From Lacihabitans soyangensis (GTDB taxonomy: Bacteria > Bacteroidota > Bacteroidia > Cytophagales > Spirosomataceae): 64,000 nt of DNA. Each line of letters begins with the position of its first letter. Positions within the stretch are counted from its first letter, which is position 1. Below are positions 1 through 9,346 of the stretch, piece after piece. The stretch covers positions 1 to 64,000 of the forward strand of contig NZ_RJUF01000012.1 of NCBI RefSeq assembly GCF_024343775.1, in the 5' to 3' direction. Both the position numbers and the translations under genes were made by a program. The notes under the pieces are model-generated. The model saw only the letters and a list, made by a program, of their open reading frames with translations. It was not told where the DNA came from and ran no database searches.

Positions 1-630
1 GTTTGAACAATCCAATAGGAGTACCAGTTGTGATCAATATCATCAGCAACGATACGCTTTCGTCAGGCTTCAATCCGACAGCCTCACAAGTAAGTGTAGA
101 CCTTAATCCGTCACTACCGGGCATCCAAAATACCCTGACAGTAGCTGGAGAAGGAGTATATGTATATGACAGCTTAACAGGCAACGTAACGTTTACACCA
201 GAGCCTACATTCGTAACCGACCCAAGTCCAATCGACTATGTGTTGATCGAGAAGAGCACTGGTCTAGACAGCACTGCAACGATAGTGATAACTGTGGTAG
301 AAGAGCAGCCAATCGCCGTAAACGATTCAAGTTTGAACAATCCGTATGGAAGTATTATCGTCATAAATATTATTGAAAACGATACACTTTCAAATGGACT
401 TACTCCTACAGCAAATCAGGTTACAGTGGATTTGGATGTAAATACGCCAGGTATTCAAGATACATTGATTGTTACTGGTGAGGGAGTGTTTGTATACGAT
501 AGTTTAACTGGACAAGTAACATTTACACCAGAAACTAATTTTGTAAACAACCCAAGTCCTATTGTATATACTTTGGTTGAAAAAACTACTGGTTTAACGG
601 ATCAAGCAAGTATCATTATAACTTATATTG
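1..630 (+). repeat. Tandem 330-bp coding repeat (two units in window)
   Basis: The 13-mer GTTTGAACAATCC occurs at 1-13 and again at 331-343, giving a period of 330 bp (110 codons). The encoded units align along most of their length (shared GEGVYVYDSLTG / GEGVFVYDSLTG and VTFTPE blocks) although the DNA has diverged strongly. The array probably continues upstream, outside the window. Confidence 0.85.
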
Positions 631-1973
631 GAGCTGATTTAAGTTTAACAAAATCGGTTAACATGCAAAATGTAAATGTAGGTGATACATTAACCTTCAC
701 AATAAATATCCGTAATGCAGGTCCTGCTGTAGCTACCAATGTTCAGATAAAAGATGCACTACCAAAAGGATATAGTAATATTTCAAACATTACATCAAAC
801 GGAATTTATCTTAATGATACAATTACTTGGGAAATTAATAGTTTGAATGTTAATGCTGACACAAGTTTTACCTATAATGTAATTGTTAATGCACCTACAG
901 GTAGTTTAGATGAATATAAAAATGTTGCTCAAATAACAGCTGCAGATCAGCTTGACCCTAACAGTACGCCTAACAATAATATACCGTCTGAGAACGATCA
1001 AGACAGTGTTACGCCAAATATTCAGATTGCCGACTTATCTATTGAAAAATCAATTAATAATTCATCACCACAAGTAGGTGAGGTGGTCGCATTCAGTATT
1101 AAAATCAAGAATAATGGACCTGATAATGCTTCGGGTGTTGACGTGATTGATTATTTGCCAAATGGTTTTGGTTCTATTTCTAATATTAGTAATGCTGGAA
1201 CTATCGTGGATACCACAATTATCTGGAACAATTTATCAGTGAATAATGGAGACTCACTTACAGTTACTTTTAATGCTGTTGTGCTTCCATTTAGTCAGTC
1301 TGTAAATTATACCAATACCTCAGAAATAATTAGTAGTAATCAATATGATCCTGACAGTAGAGTGAATAACTTCAATGGGGTCATTGCTGAAGATGAGGAA
1401 AGTTTGGTTTGTGTGTTCCCGGGAACTTTATCAGATACCACTTTGTGTGAGGGAGAAAATTTAGTCTTTACAATAGATCAAGGTCAAACCTATCAATGGT
1501 CTGGACCGAATGGATTCACTTCAACAAGTAATACGTTTTCATTGACAAATATTGGAATCGTGAATGCGGGTGTTTACAACGTTCTTATTACAAATGGAGC
1601 TTGTTCCATCACCAAATCTTTCAACTTGACAGTTACAGGCAAGCCAAATGTAGTTGTTGAAGCTACCAATTCTGGTTGCCAAGGTTCTGCTTCTATGAAT
1701 AACGGAAGAATTAGAATCAGCGGATTTGCAATAGGTAGCAATTACCAACTATCGCCTGGTGCAGTATTTAACGTATCGAGTGCAACGAACTTACAAAGTA
1801 TTCCACTTGATGGAATTATTAAAAATGATGTAACAAATACGAATCAGTCGTTCACTGTGAGGGTATTCAATACCAATAACTGTTTCAGAGATTATAGAGT
1901 GGATTTCGTCGAAATTGACTGTCAGTGTCCAGCTGAAATATGTATTCCGTTTATTATCAAGAAAGTAAAATAG
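3..1973 (+). CDS. Large repeat-built surface protein with DUF11 domains (5' end outside window)
   Basis: The frame is open to the left window edge, so this is the C-terminal 656 residues of a longer exported protein. In order: two tandem Ig/cadherin-like repeats of 110 residues (about 1-110 and 111-209), two DUF11 domains (about 210-340 and 345-465, each opening with ADLSLTKS or ADLSIEKS), an Ig/PKD-like module (about 470-550, with a YQWSGPNG core) and a Cys-containing tail ending in CPAEICIPFIIKKVK. DUF11 modules are known from bacterial cell-surface and adhesion proteins. The short Cys plus IIKK tail probably serves in secretion or anchoring, but this is inference. A start codon inside the window is not expected. 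The first 110-residue repeat looks richer in G+C than the rest of the gene. Confidence 0.8.
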   Translation: MNNPIGVPVVINIISNDTLSSGFNPTASQVSVDLNPSLPGIQNTLTVAGEGVYVYDSLTGNVTFTPEPTFVTDPSPIDYVLIEKSTGLDSTATIVITVVEEQPIAVNDSSLNNPYGSIIVINIIENDTLSNGLTPTANQVTVDLDVNTPGIQDTLIVTGEGVFVYDSLTGQVTFTPETNFVNNPSPIVYTLVEKTTGLTDQASIIITYIGADLSLTKSVNMQNVNVGDTLTFTINIRNAGPAVATNVQIKDALPKGYSNISNITSNGIYLNDTITWEINSLNVNADTSFTYNVIVNAPTGSLDEYKNVAQITAADQLDPNSTPNNNIPSENDQDSVTPNIQIADLSIEKSINNSSPQVGEVVAFSIKIKNNGPDNASGVDVIDYLPNGFGSISNISNAGTIVDTTIIWNNLSVNNGDSLTVTFNAVVLPFSQSVNYTNTSEIISSNQYDPDSRVNNFNGVIAEDEESLVCVFPGTLSDTTLCEGENLVFTIDQGQTYQWSGPNGFTSTSNTFSLTNIGIVNAGVYNVLITNGACSITKSFNLTVTGKPNVVVEATNSGCQGSASMNNGRIRISGFAIGSNYQLSPGAVFNVSSATNLQSIPLDGIIKNDVTNTNQSFTVRVFNTNNCFRDYRVDFVEIDCQCPAEICIPFIIKKVK

Positions 1974-1979
1974 GAACTA

Positions 1980-2687
1980 CTAAAGGATTTTATCTGGGTT
2001 AGTCAAAGATAAAAAATTATAAGAACTGGTGTCTTTGTATTTTTCTTTATTTAAAGTAAAATAGAAGGCACCTTTCTTTGAAAAACCCTTTTGTTTTTCA
2101 TCTGTTTTGGTCAGAATGTTTGTGCTGAGCAATTTTCTGGTAAAATTCCTTTTATCAAACTTAGTATCGAATATAGCTTCGTATAAGTTTTGTAGTTGAG
2201 GTAAGGTGAATTTTTCAGGAAGTAATTCAAACCCAATTGGATATAAAGACGCATTGGCTCTCAGACGCTCAACAGCCAAGGCGACCATTTCCGAGTGGTC
2301 AAAAAGTAATTCGGGTAATTTTTTTAAAGAAAACCATTTGGCACTGATTTTATTCGTCAGTTTGTGGTCATAGTCTGCTATATTAAGTAAAGCCTTGTAA
2401 GTAACTGATACTGTTCGCATTACAGGGTCGCGTCGAGGGTTTCCGAAAGCGGCAAGTTGTTCAAGATAGACGTCTTTTAAACCCGTGTGTTCGAAAAGAA
2501 TCCTATCGGCGGCCTCATTTAAGCCTTCATTTTCTTGCAACCAACCACCCATTAGAGACCATGTCTCTTTATTTTCCTCAAGTCCTCTTTTTACAAGTAA
2601 TATTTTTAATTCTTCTCCGTCAAATCCAAAAATTATAGAGTCAAGTGCTACCAAACACTTGGATTGTTTATTATAAAGGTCTAGCAT
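1980..2687 (-). CDS. Nudix-fold transcriptional regulator, NrtR-like
   Basis: 235 residues: an N-terminal Nudix fold (about 8-135) followed by a winged-helix region (about 150-225), the architecture of the NrtR family of Nudix-derived regulators. The Nudix box at about 47-70 is degenerate: the usual REUxEE core reads RILFEH, so hydrolase activity is unlikely and a ligand-sensing role is favoured. NrtR-like proteins in Bacteroidota control sugar or NAD metabolism; the ligand here is unknown. It is divergent from the ABC ATPase gene. The 62-bp gap holds CAAATT-N9-AATTTG (2703-2723), which could be an operator (inference). Its stop lies 4 bp from the stop of the surface protein. Confidence 0.72.
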   Translation of the reverse strand: MLDLYNKQSKCLVALDSIIFGFDGEELKILLVKRGLEENKETWSLMGGWLQENEGLNEAADRILFEHTGLKDVYLEQLAAFGNPRRDPVMRTVSVTYKALLNIADYDHKLTNKISAKWFSLKKLPELLFDHSEMVALAVERLRANASLYPIGFELLPEKFTLPQLQNLYEAIFDTKFDKRNFTRKLLSTNILTKTDEKQKGFSKKGAFYFTLNKEKYKDTSSYNFLSLTNPDKIL

Positions 2688-2749
2688 ACATAGGTTTTTT
2701 TACAAATTAATAAAAAAAATTTGGACAATACATTTTACTTTTGTTAAAT

Positions 2750-3688
2750 ATGATAGAAGCCAAAAAAGTAAACTTCGAATATTTAGAGAGTTTTTCGCTC
2801 AAAAACATCAATCTGAAGGTTCAAAAAGGTAAAATTCTGGGCATAATTGGTCAAAGTGGTTCAGGAAAAACCACCCTGCTGAAACTCTTGGCTGGTTTGA
2901 AAGAACCAAGTTCAGGCCAAATCAACATCAATGGAACTCCCTTAGAACCACCCTCAAAAAAATTAATTGCCGGCCACAGACAAATCAAGATGGTTACCCA
3001 GCAAAACACGCTTTTTCCAAACATCACCATTGCAGAAAATATAGCCTATGAGGTAAGGTTTTTTGAAAAAAAATATCAAAATCAGAGAGTTAGTAAATTA
3101 GCTAAAGATTTAAATATTAGTCATTTATTGGGCAAATTTCCACGAGAACTTTCAGGTGGAGAAATTCAGCGTGTAATGCTCGCTAAGGCTATTGCAGATG
3201 AGCCTCTTTTATTATTACTCGATGAACCCTTTGCAAATCTCGATTCCATAATAAAGAAAAAAGTGATGCTCAATCTGCAGTCTGTTTTAAGAAAAGAGCA
3301 AATAGCGTGCATTTTTGTAACCCATGACATTCATGATGCATTTGGGATGGTAGACGAACTTTTCATCATAAAAAATGGCAGGATGGTTCAAAAAGGTACC
3401 TCCGAAGATATTTATAATTTCCCGAAAAACAAATATGTAGCCTTACTTACTGGGGACGGTTTTATGTTGAAAACTACTGAAAAAGAAGTTTTTGTAAGAG
3501 CTGAAAATATCGACATTAACCCAACTGGTGAGTTAGAGGCAGAAGTTATCAATAATATTTTTAAGGGAGCTTTTTATGAAATAATCCTTGAGTATAACTC
3601 AAATACAATTTATGCCTTGAGTAAAAATATCTTTCCGATTGGCCAGAAGATCAGATTCGACATACATTCAGTCATCCACTTTGATTAA
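2750..3688 (+). CDS. ABC transporter ATP-binding protein
   Basis: Complete nucleotide-binding subunit: Walker A GQSGSGKTT (about 34-42), Q-loop near 85, signature LSGGE (about 134-138), Walker B LLLLLDEP (about 153-160), H-loop His about 192, and a C-terminal TOBE-like segment of about 80 residues, as in the PotA/CysA/FbpC importer ATPases. No permease or binding-protein gene adjoins it, so the substrate cannot be told. I chose ATG 2750 (MIEAKK) over the in-frame TTG at 2741. A TACTTTTG box (2736-2743) lies just before the ATG and would imply a nearly leaderless mRNA. The 3' end overlaps hpt tail-to-tail by 21 bp. Confidence 0.85.
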   Translation: MIEAKKVNFEYLESFSLKNINLKVQKGKILGIIGQSGSGKTTLLKLLAGLKEPSSGQININGTPLEPPSKKLIAGHRQIKMVTQQNTLFPNITIAENIAYEVRFFEKKYQNQRVSKLAKDLNISHLLGKFPRELSGGEIQRVMLAKAIADEPLLLLLDEPFANLDSIIKKKVMLNLQSVLRKEQIACIFVTHDIHDAFGMVDELFIIKNGRMVQKGTSEDIYNFPKNKYVALLTGDGFMLKTTEKEVFVRAENIDINPTGELEAEVINNIFKGAFYEIILEYNSNTIYALSKNIFPIGQKIRFDIHSVIHFD

Positions 3689-4216
3689 TATCGAGCTACT
3701 ATTTCTGCCGTATCCATTATAATCTAGGCCATAACCTACCACGAATTGATTCTGAATTTCGAAACCAACATAATCCAACTTTATAGGTACCTGCATAGCC
3801 TCTGGTTTGTGCAAAAGCGTCGCAACAGAAATACTAGCAGGATTATGTATCTCCAACGTCTTCATCAGAAAGTCTAAAGTCCGCCCGGTATCCACAATGT
3901 CTTCCAAAATAACCACATGACGACCTTCAATTGGTTGGTTTAGACCAATCAATTCCTTCATTTTACCCGTAGATTCTGTATTTTGATAAGAATGTATTTT
4001 GAGGAAACTTACCTCGCACGGTATGGAGAGTTTTTTAAAAATATCAGCAATAAAAAGGAAAGAACCATTCAGGATTCCTAGAAATATGGGTTTTTTGTCC
4101 GCAAACCTTTCGTTAAGTTTATCCGAAATATCATCAACTCTTGCTTGTATTTCCTCGCTCGTTATTAGTTCCTTGAACTTCAAATCCAGTACCTCTACCA
4201 TATTTCTATTTTTCAT
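3668..4216 (-). CDS. hpt: Hypoxanthine phosphoribosyltransferase
   Basis: 182 residues, a normal length for bacterial HPRT. It salvages hypoxanthine/guanine with PRPP to IMP/GMP in the cytosol. The PRPP-binding loop VVILEDIVDTGRT is at about 101-113, and the LNGSFLF loop near 49-55 is typical of the 6-oxopurine PRTases. The start could be Met1 or Met6 (MVEVLDL). It is a single gene, convergent and overlapping with the ABC ATPase at its 3' end. Confidence 0.92.
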   Translation of the reverse strand: MKNRNMVEVLDLKFKELITSEEIQARVDDISDKLNERFADKKPIFLGILNGSFLFIADIFKKLSIPCEVSFLKIHSYQNTESTGKMKELIGLNQPIEGRHVVILEDIVDTGRTLDFLMKTLEIHNPASISVATLLHKPEAMQVPIKLDYVGFEIQNQFVVGYGLDYNGYGRNSSSILIKVDD

Positions 4217-4252
4217 GTAAAATAAAATAATATTTTGTTAACAATCGGCTTT

Positions 4253-4286
4253 TTGATAGATGAAATTTCAAATTTCTATAATTTTG
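4253..4286 (+). promoter_or_regulatory. Bacteroidota-type promoter
   Basis: TTG (4253-4255), 23 bp, then TAATTTTG (4279-4286). This matches the TTG-N17-23-TAnnTTTG promoter described for Flavobacterium/Bacteroides sigma factors. It lies about 50 bp before the TTG start of the TPR protein gene. Confidence 0.55.
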
Positions 4287-4335
4287 TCACGCAATTATTG
4301 ATTGACCATTTTCGTTTTTTACAAAAACATACACA

Positions 4336-5556
4336 TTGAAACAAAGACTCGTTCTTATTTTATTCTTTTTGGCTCATATAACGTCTTATGGGCAATTATT
4401 TTCTTTTCTAAATACCAAAGAAAAACCGAAAGCAGAAATGCTCCTCTTGGATAGGGGAGTGCAAATAAGTACTACGGCTGCTGTTAATAACATGTACAAT
4501 TTTAACTTTTCTGAAGCCGAAAAAGAGTACAAATGGTTGAAAGTAAAGTATCCAGAGCATCCGTTGGGTGATTTCATGTTAGGCCTCAATGAGTGGTGGA
4601 AAATAGTACCCGATACCAAACAAGAGCGATTTGATGATCAGTGCCATACCTACATGGATAATGCCATTGACCTTGCCGATGACATGTTCGACAGGAATAA
4701 GAAAAACAAAGAAGCTGCTTTTTTTCTTTCGGCAGCTTATGCAATCAAAGGTAGGCTTTATGCGGAGCGAGAAAAATGGGTCAAGGCGGCTTGGGCAGGC
4801 AAGCAGTCAATAAAATATTTGGACTACAGCAGGGGAGAAGAAAACATAAATCCAGAGTTGCTATTTGGAGATGGAGTATACAATTATTACTCGCGTTGGA
4901 TTCATGAAAACTATAAATCTCTCAAACCATTGTTAACTTTTTTCAGAAAAGGAGATAAAAATTTGGGCATAAAACAATTGGAAAATGTGGCAAACAATGC
5001 TTTTTATTCAAGAATGGAGGCCAGATATTTTTTGATTCAAATTTACGCTGCCGAGAATCAGTCTGCTAAGTCGCTAATGATGGCACGGCAGATGCACACT
5101 CTTTATCCCAACAATTCCTTTTTTCACAGATATGTCGCCCGAAATAGTTTTGCTCTAGGAAGGTTAGACGAAGCTGAGTTTTATGCCAACGAACTGATGG
5201 CCAGGTTGGACGAAAAACGGTACGGCTACGGAGATAATGACGGCAGATATGCGGCTTATATATTGGGCTACGTTAATCAGAATTATAAACGTAACGACAG
5301 TCAAGCTAAATACTACTATCAAAAATGTATCAACTACTCGCTGAACAACAATACCAAGGAGTCAGGTTATTATGTGGCTTCTAATTTGGCCTTGGGTAAT
5401 ATTGCCTTGAAAGAAAATGATAATAAGGCTGCTGTAGAATATTGGGCTGAGGTTTTAAAAAACTCAGAAAAGAATTCGAGTTCGTATCAACAAGCCAAAA
5501 AATCTCTTGAGGATCTCACCAAAAAACTTAAGGCACAAAAAAAAGGGAAAAAGTAG
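4336..5556 (+). CDS. Secreted/periplasmic TPR protein
   Basis: 406 residues with an N-terminal signal peptide (MKQRLVLILFFLAHITSYGQ; cleavage near residue 20). The rest is helical TPR-like repeat sequence, clearest around residues 225-385, for example the LGRLDEAEFYANEL and NDSQAKYYYQKCI segments. It ends in a Lys-rich tail. The start is TTG; no ATG precedes the signal peptide in frame. TPR proteins are protein-interaction scaffolds; the partner is unknown. It converges on the Lrp gene across a shared terminator. Confidence 0.75.
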   Translation: MKQRLVLILFFLAHITSYGQLFSFLNTKEKPKAEMLLLDRGVQISTTAAVNNMYNFNFSEAEKEYKWLKVKYPEHPLGDFMLGLNEWWKIVPDTKQERFDDQCHTYMDNAIDLADDMFDRNKKNKEAAFFLSAAYAIKGRLYAEREKWVKAAWAGKQSIKYLDYSRGEENINPELLFGDGVYNYYSRWIHENYKSLKPLLTFFRKGDKNLGIKQLENVANNAFYSRMEARYFLIQIYAAENQSAKSLMMARQMHTLYPNNSFFHRYVARNSFALGRLDEAEFYANELMARLDEKRYGYGDNDGRYAAYILGYVNQNYKRNDSQAKYYYQKCINYSLNNNTKESGYYVASNLALGNIALKENDNKAAVEYWAEVLKNSEKNSSSYQQAKKSLEDLTKKLKAQKKGKK

Positions 5557-5570
5557 TTTCCCCTTTTTTT
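5536..5570. terminator. Bidirectional intrinsic terminator
   Basis: AAAAGGGAAA (5541-5550) pairs with TTTCCCCTTTT (5557-5567), flanked by A-run and T-run. It overlaps the stop codon of the TPR gene and serves the convergent Lrp gene too. Confidence 0.75.
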
Positions 5571-5594
5571 TATAAATTCTTTTTTAGTTTAAAA

Positions 5595-6065
5595 TCAAGG
5601 AATTGGAAGTACCTTAGTGTTTTTAAATGTTGAAAGAATTACCATAGTTTGTGTACTAGCCACTACTTCAATTTCATTGATTGTTTCCATAATCAAGGTC
5701 TGGTACGACGCTATATCTCTTGCTATTACTTTTAGCAAAAAATCACAAGAGCCCGTAACGTGGTGACATTCAATGATCTCAGGAACCGCCTCTATTGTCT
5801 TTACAAAAGACTCTGTGATCGATTTTCTGTGTCCCGAAAGCGTAACTTGTACAAAAGTCATAACACCAAGACCCACTTTTTCACGGTCTATTTGTGCATG
5901 ATAACTTTCGATAATCCCAGTATTCTCTAGTTTTTTAACTCTCTCTAAGGTGGGTGCTGGCGAAAGTCCAATTTCTTTTGAAAGTTGGGCATTCGTTATT
6001 TTACCGTTACTTTGAAGTATTTCTAAAAGTTTGTGATCGATTTGATCTAATTTACCGACTGCCAT
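5595..6065 (-). CDS. Lrp/AsnC family transcriptional regulator
   Basis: 156 residues: N-terminal helix-turn-helix (about 8-57, with NGKITNAQLSKEIGLS and PTLERVKKLE recognition helices) and a C-terminal RAM ligand-binding domain (about 70-148, with HHVTGSCDFLLKV). Members bind amino acids and control amino-acid metabolism or transport. It stands alone, so the target cannot be deduced. The length is normal for the family. Confidence 0.9.
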   Translation of the reverse strand: MAVGKLDQIDHKLLEILQSNGKITNAQLSKEIGLSPAPTLERVKKLENTGIIESYHAQIDREKVGLGVMTFVQVTLSGHRKSITESFVKTIEAVPEIIECHHVTGSCDFLLKVIARDIASYQTLIMETINEIEVVASTQTMVILSTFKNTKVLPIP

Positions 6066-6227
6066 TTTTATGTTTGATTGATGATTTCAGAATTTTATTC
6101 GGCGTAAAGATAGTATTTTATATTAAAATTTTAAATTATTTAAATAAACTTCTTTATTTTATGGTTGATCAAAGTAGTTTTTTATATAAATATCAATACT
6201 TTTAATTAAAATATTACAAAAAGAGAG

Positions 6228-6545
6228 TTATAGCGAAAGTTCTATTTGCGGGTTCCAAAAAACTTCTTTGAAGTTCTGAATTTGGTCGTCTTTGATGGTA
6301 ATACCTTCTGATTCAAGCAGTTCTTGCATGGTGGTAGGCGTTTGGAAATGCATTTTGCCTGTTAAAAGGCCATTTCGGTTCACTACCCGATGAGCAGGGA
6401 CGTCTGCCAAACCATGTGCAGCATTCATGGCCCAGCCCACTAGTCTGGCACCAGTACTGAGGTATTTGGCTATGGCACCATAGCTAGTGGCTCTACCCGA
6501 GGGGATGAGTTTTACCACCTCATAAACCTCTTGAAAGCTTTGCAT
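6228..6545 (-). CDS. Alkyltransferase-like (ATL) protein
   Basis: 105 residues matching the C-terminal DNA-binding domain of O6-alkylguanine-DNA alkyltransferase ([28 protein letters not shown]). The active-site PCHR motif reads PAHR (about 50-53), with Ala replacing the alkyl-acceptor Cys, so it cannot repair DNA itself. ATL proteins are known to bind O6-alkylguanine and hand lesions to nucleotide excision repair. The gene overlaps the upstream DUF3109 gene by 26 bp and is the last gene of the operon. Confidence 0.88.
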   Translation of the reverse strand: MQSFQEVYEVVKLIPSGRATSYGAIAKYLSTGARLVGWAMNAAHGLADVPAHRVVNRNGLLTGKMHFQTPTTMQELLESEGITIKDDQIQNFKEVFWNPQIELSL

Positions 6546-7101
6546 CTTCTATTTCTTTGACGAGCTGCTTGTACCAATCTTCGCCGTAGGCTCGTATGAG
6601 TGGTTCCTTCAGGAATTTGTAAACTTCCACGCCGAGTTTATCACCTAATGCACAGGCGTCCGAACAGATACTCCATCGGTCGTAGTTGATGGCATGGTAA
6701 CTTTCATATTTGGTAACTCTAATAGGGTATAGATGGCAAGAAATCGGTTTTTTGAAATCAATTACACCGTCATTATATGCTTGTTCAATACCACATTGTA
6801 GGATACCCTTTTTGTCGTAAATGGCGTATGCACATTCTTTTTCGTCTATGGTTGTGGTGGAATAATCACCCTCCCAGTCTTTTATGTATTTGCCTTGTTC
6901 TTCTATTGCTTTTATACCTTCTGGTGATAAATAGGGCTTTATCTTTTCGTAAATTTCTTCAAGTATAGGAAGTTCTACCTCTTCAAGCGGAGCTCCTAAA
7001 TCACCTTCCACACAACACGCACCTTTGCATTTTTCTATGTCGCATACAAAAAACTTGTCGGCTACATCATCGCTTATACAGGTGTCTTCTATTAATATCA
7101 T
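6520..7101 (-). CDS. DUF3109 cysteine-cluster protein
   Basis: 193 residues. Cys cluster C20-x4-C25-x3-C29-C30 (core CKGACC), plus further cysteines in [25 protein letters not shown] and ICSDACALG, fits the DUF3109/YkgJ-like family, which is thought to chelate Zn or an Fe-S cluster. The biochemical function is unknown. It starts 2 bp after the transglycosylase stop and overlaps the ATL gene, so the four genes from 9982 down to 6228 are almost certainly co-transcribed. Confidence 0.85.
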   Translation of the reverse strand: MILIEDTCISDDVADKFFVCDIEKCKGACCVEGDLGAPLEEVELPILEEIYEKIKPYLSPEGIKAIEEQGKYIKDWEGDYSTTTIDEKECAYAIYDKKGILQCGIEQAYNDGVIDFKKPISCHLYPIRVTKYESYHAINYDRWSICSDACALGDKLGVEVYKFLKEPLIRAYGEDWYKQLVKEIEDAKLSRGL

Positions 7102-7103
7102 TC

Positions 7104-9344
7104 TTATTTTTTTATAATAATTTTAGAACCCACCATAATGTTATTATCTGTCATGTTGTTCCATTTTTTGATATCACTCACATTCGCATCGTATTTCCTA
7201 GAAATACTGTATAAGGTTTCGCCTTGAGCAACAGTGTGATATTTTGTGCCTACTGAATTGGTCGAAGTCTTTGGCGTTTCGGTAGTTGTTTTTGGTAAAG
7301 TGCTGCTAGTACTTTTAACGGAAGAAACCACTAATTTCTGGCCCAAACTAATGCTATTGTTATTGAGGTCATTCCAGTCTTGAATTTGACTTACTGTAAC
7401 ACCATATTTTTTAGAAATACTGAATAGTGTCTCACCTGCTGCTACTGTATGGGTTTGAGCTTTGGTTGTAGTTGTGGTTTCTTTAACAGGAGGTTTTGGT
7501 TTTATGAGTTCTTCCTCTCCAATGGGTTCATTTACAATAGGTTTCTTCACTGGTGGTGTTTTGGTCACAACTTCCTCTTTAATAGCAATAGTTGATTTAC
7601 CAACTGTCAACAGTTGATTTACTTTTATGGTTTCAGTTGGACTCATGACATTCATTTTACGAAGTTCATCTACAGTTAGCCCATATTTTTTGGCAATCGA
7701 AAAGAGCGTTTCACCTTGTTTCACCATATGTTTTGTACTTACGGTTTTAGTCGACGTTTTTTTGGTTTCCTCTACTTTTACAGGAGGGGTAGTTACAGGT
7801 GGCTTTGGACTATTTTTTGGCTCAAATATATCATCATCTATCTTTAAGCCATCAGATTTTACTTCGGTAGGCTTTGTTTCGGTAGGCCGAGTTTCAGCTT
7901 TTGTTACTTCCTCGTTCCGTACAATCTCTTTCGGCTTTTCTATTTCCTCGTATTTCTCGCTTGCTTTCGGCGTGGTTTTCGCGGCTACTTCCTCTTTTTT
8001 AGTATAATCCTCTTTAACTGGGAGACTTTCCTTTTCTTCAATGGCTTCCTTTATAACCTCGATAGGCTGATTTTTAGGCCTAGTTTTTTGTAACCAAATC
8101 ACTCTACCGGGTTGTAGCTTTTGAGAGTTTTTCATTCTGTTGTATTTCAGAAGGTATTTTAGACCCACACCATACATTTGAGAAATATCCCACATGGTTT
8201 GCTCCCCATGAACGGTATGAAACGGAACTTTGGCTTTTTTACTTTTTTTCTGTAAATAATATATGCTACCTTCTTTTGTAAGGTCCTTATCTGTCATGTC
8301 ATTATAAGACAAAAACTTTCCAATTTTCATCTTCGCTTTGCTAGATAATTGTGCTACCTCCTCACCACTTTGGGCCAGTATTCCTTTTTTGCCATTTATT
8401 TCATAAAAAATAGGATCATCAGGAGAGGTGGAAACCATGGTGATTCGTTTCAACTGGGGAAAACCAACATCGATTTTTCTGGCGTCTAATCGTTTCTGAA
8501 TTTTACCATTGATTTCCTCTACATCTTCAATTCTAGATAAGATCAATACATTGTATAACTTATCCTCTGGAATATTAGGTGCGTAAAGCCAAGGATTGTA
8601 TTTTCTGAGTTCTGTAATATCAGTAGTGAGTTCCACGGCTATTTCAGCCAAAGATTTACCTTTTGTGGCATATTCTATGAATTTCCTTGGCGAATCTTTT
8701 AATCGATTCAAGCGATGTTCGAAGGCAATTCTATGTGCCAATGCTTTAATTAGATAAGGATGTGTGTTTTCGTCGAATTTCACCTCACTGGCAAAAGACC
8801 AATCAACCGGAATTTTATCAGAGGCTCCCTGAACCCCTAAGTTGTAGGCCAATAAACACGAAATCCAATTTTTAAAAATAAGGTTGTTGCGTTTCATATA
8901 CAAGGCTGCGGCCCTTGTTGATAGGTGGATGTTTTTTCTATCGTCTTGGTTGTTATCTACTTTGAGGCCCACTTCTTTGGCTGTCGATTCTTTAAATTGC
9001 CAAAAACCAACTGCATTGGAGCTTGAAATGGCTTCTGGAAGTAAGGAACTCTCCATTACAGCCAAATATTTCATATCTTCAGGAAGGTCTTCTTCCTCTA
9101 ATATTTTTTCAATTATCGGAAAATACCATTGCATTCTCTCTAACTTCTGATCTAAAAATTTATTTTGAGGTGTTAATAAATTGGTGACCTCCGTATTTAC
9201 TGCTTTTAGTGCTTCAGGATTTAGTTCTACAAGGATATTCGCGAACTCTATTTTTTTTGGCGTTTCAGGAATACTTAATTGGTTTTGAGCATTCGCAATG
9301 AATAGTGTAGGGTAGATTAATAAGAAAGCTAAAATCTTTTTCAT
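7104..9344 (-). CDS. LysM-containing lytic transglycosylase, MltD-like
   Basis: 746 residues with a signal peptide (about 1-20). A family-1 SLT domain follows (about 75-225), with the catalytic Glu in [19 protein letters not shown] and the [10 protein letters not shown] motif. LysM domains sit at about 380-425, 540-583, 637-680 and 701-745. The linkers are rich in Lys, Glu, Thr and Pro. Such enzymes cleave the murein glycan strand to 1,6-anhydro ends while LysM binds the glycan. It is longer than E. coli MltD through extra linkers and LysM copies. It lies second in the OMT-mltD-DUF3109-ATL operon, 2 bp after the methyltransferase stop. A paralogue sits at 23865-25460. Confidence 0.88.
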   Translation of the reverse strand: MKKILAFLLIYPTLFIANAQNQLSIPETPKKIEFANILVELNPEALKAVNTEVTNLLTPQNKFLDQKLERMQWYFPIIEKILEEEDLPEDMKYLAVMESSLLPEAISSSNAVGFWQFKESTAKEVGLKVDNNQDDRKNIHLSTRAAALYMKRNNLIFKNWISCLLAYNLGVQGASDKIPVDWSFASEVKFDENTHPYLIKALAHRIAFEHRLNRLKDSPRKFIEYATKGKSLAEIAVELTTDITELRKYNPWLYAPNIPEDKLYNVLILSRIEDVEEINGKIQKRLDARKIDVGFPQLKRITMVSTSPDDPIFYEINGKKGILAQSGEEVAQLSSKAKMKIGKFLSYNDMTDKDLTKEGSIYYLQKKSKKAKVPFHTVHGEQTMWDISQMYGVGLKYLLKYNRMKNSQKLQPGRVIWLQKTRPKNQPIEVIKEAIEEKESLPVKEDYTKKEEVAAKTTPKASEKYEEIEKPKEIVRNEEVTKAETRPTETKPTEVKSDGLKIDDDIFEPKNSPKPPVTTPPVKVEETKKTSTKTVSTKHMVKQGETLFSIAKKYGLTVDELRKMNVMSPTETIKVNQLLTVGKSTIAIKEEVVTKTPPVKKPIVNEPIGEEELIKPKPPVKETTTTTKAQTHTVAAGETLFSISKKYGVTVSQIQDWNDLNNNSISLGQKLVVSSVKSTSSTLPKTTTETPKTSTNSVGTKYHTVAQGETLYSISRKYDANVSDIKKWNNMTDNNIMVGSKIIIKK

Positions 9345-9346
9345 TT

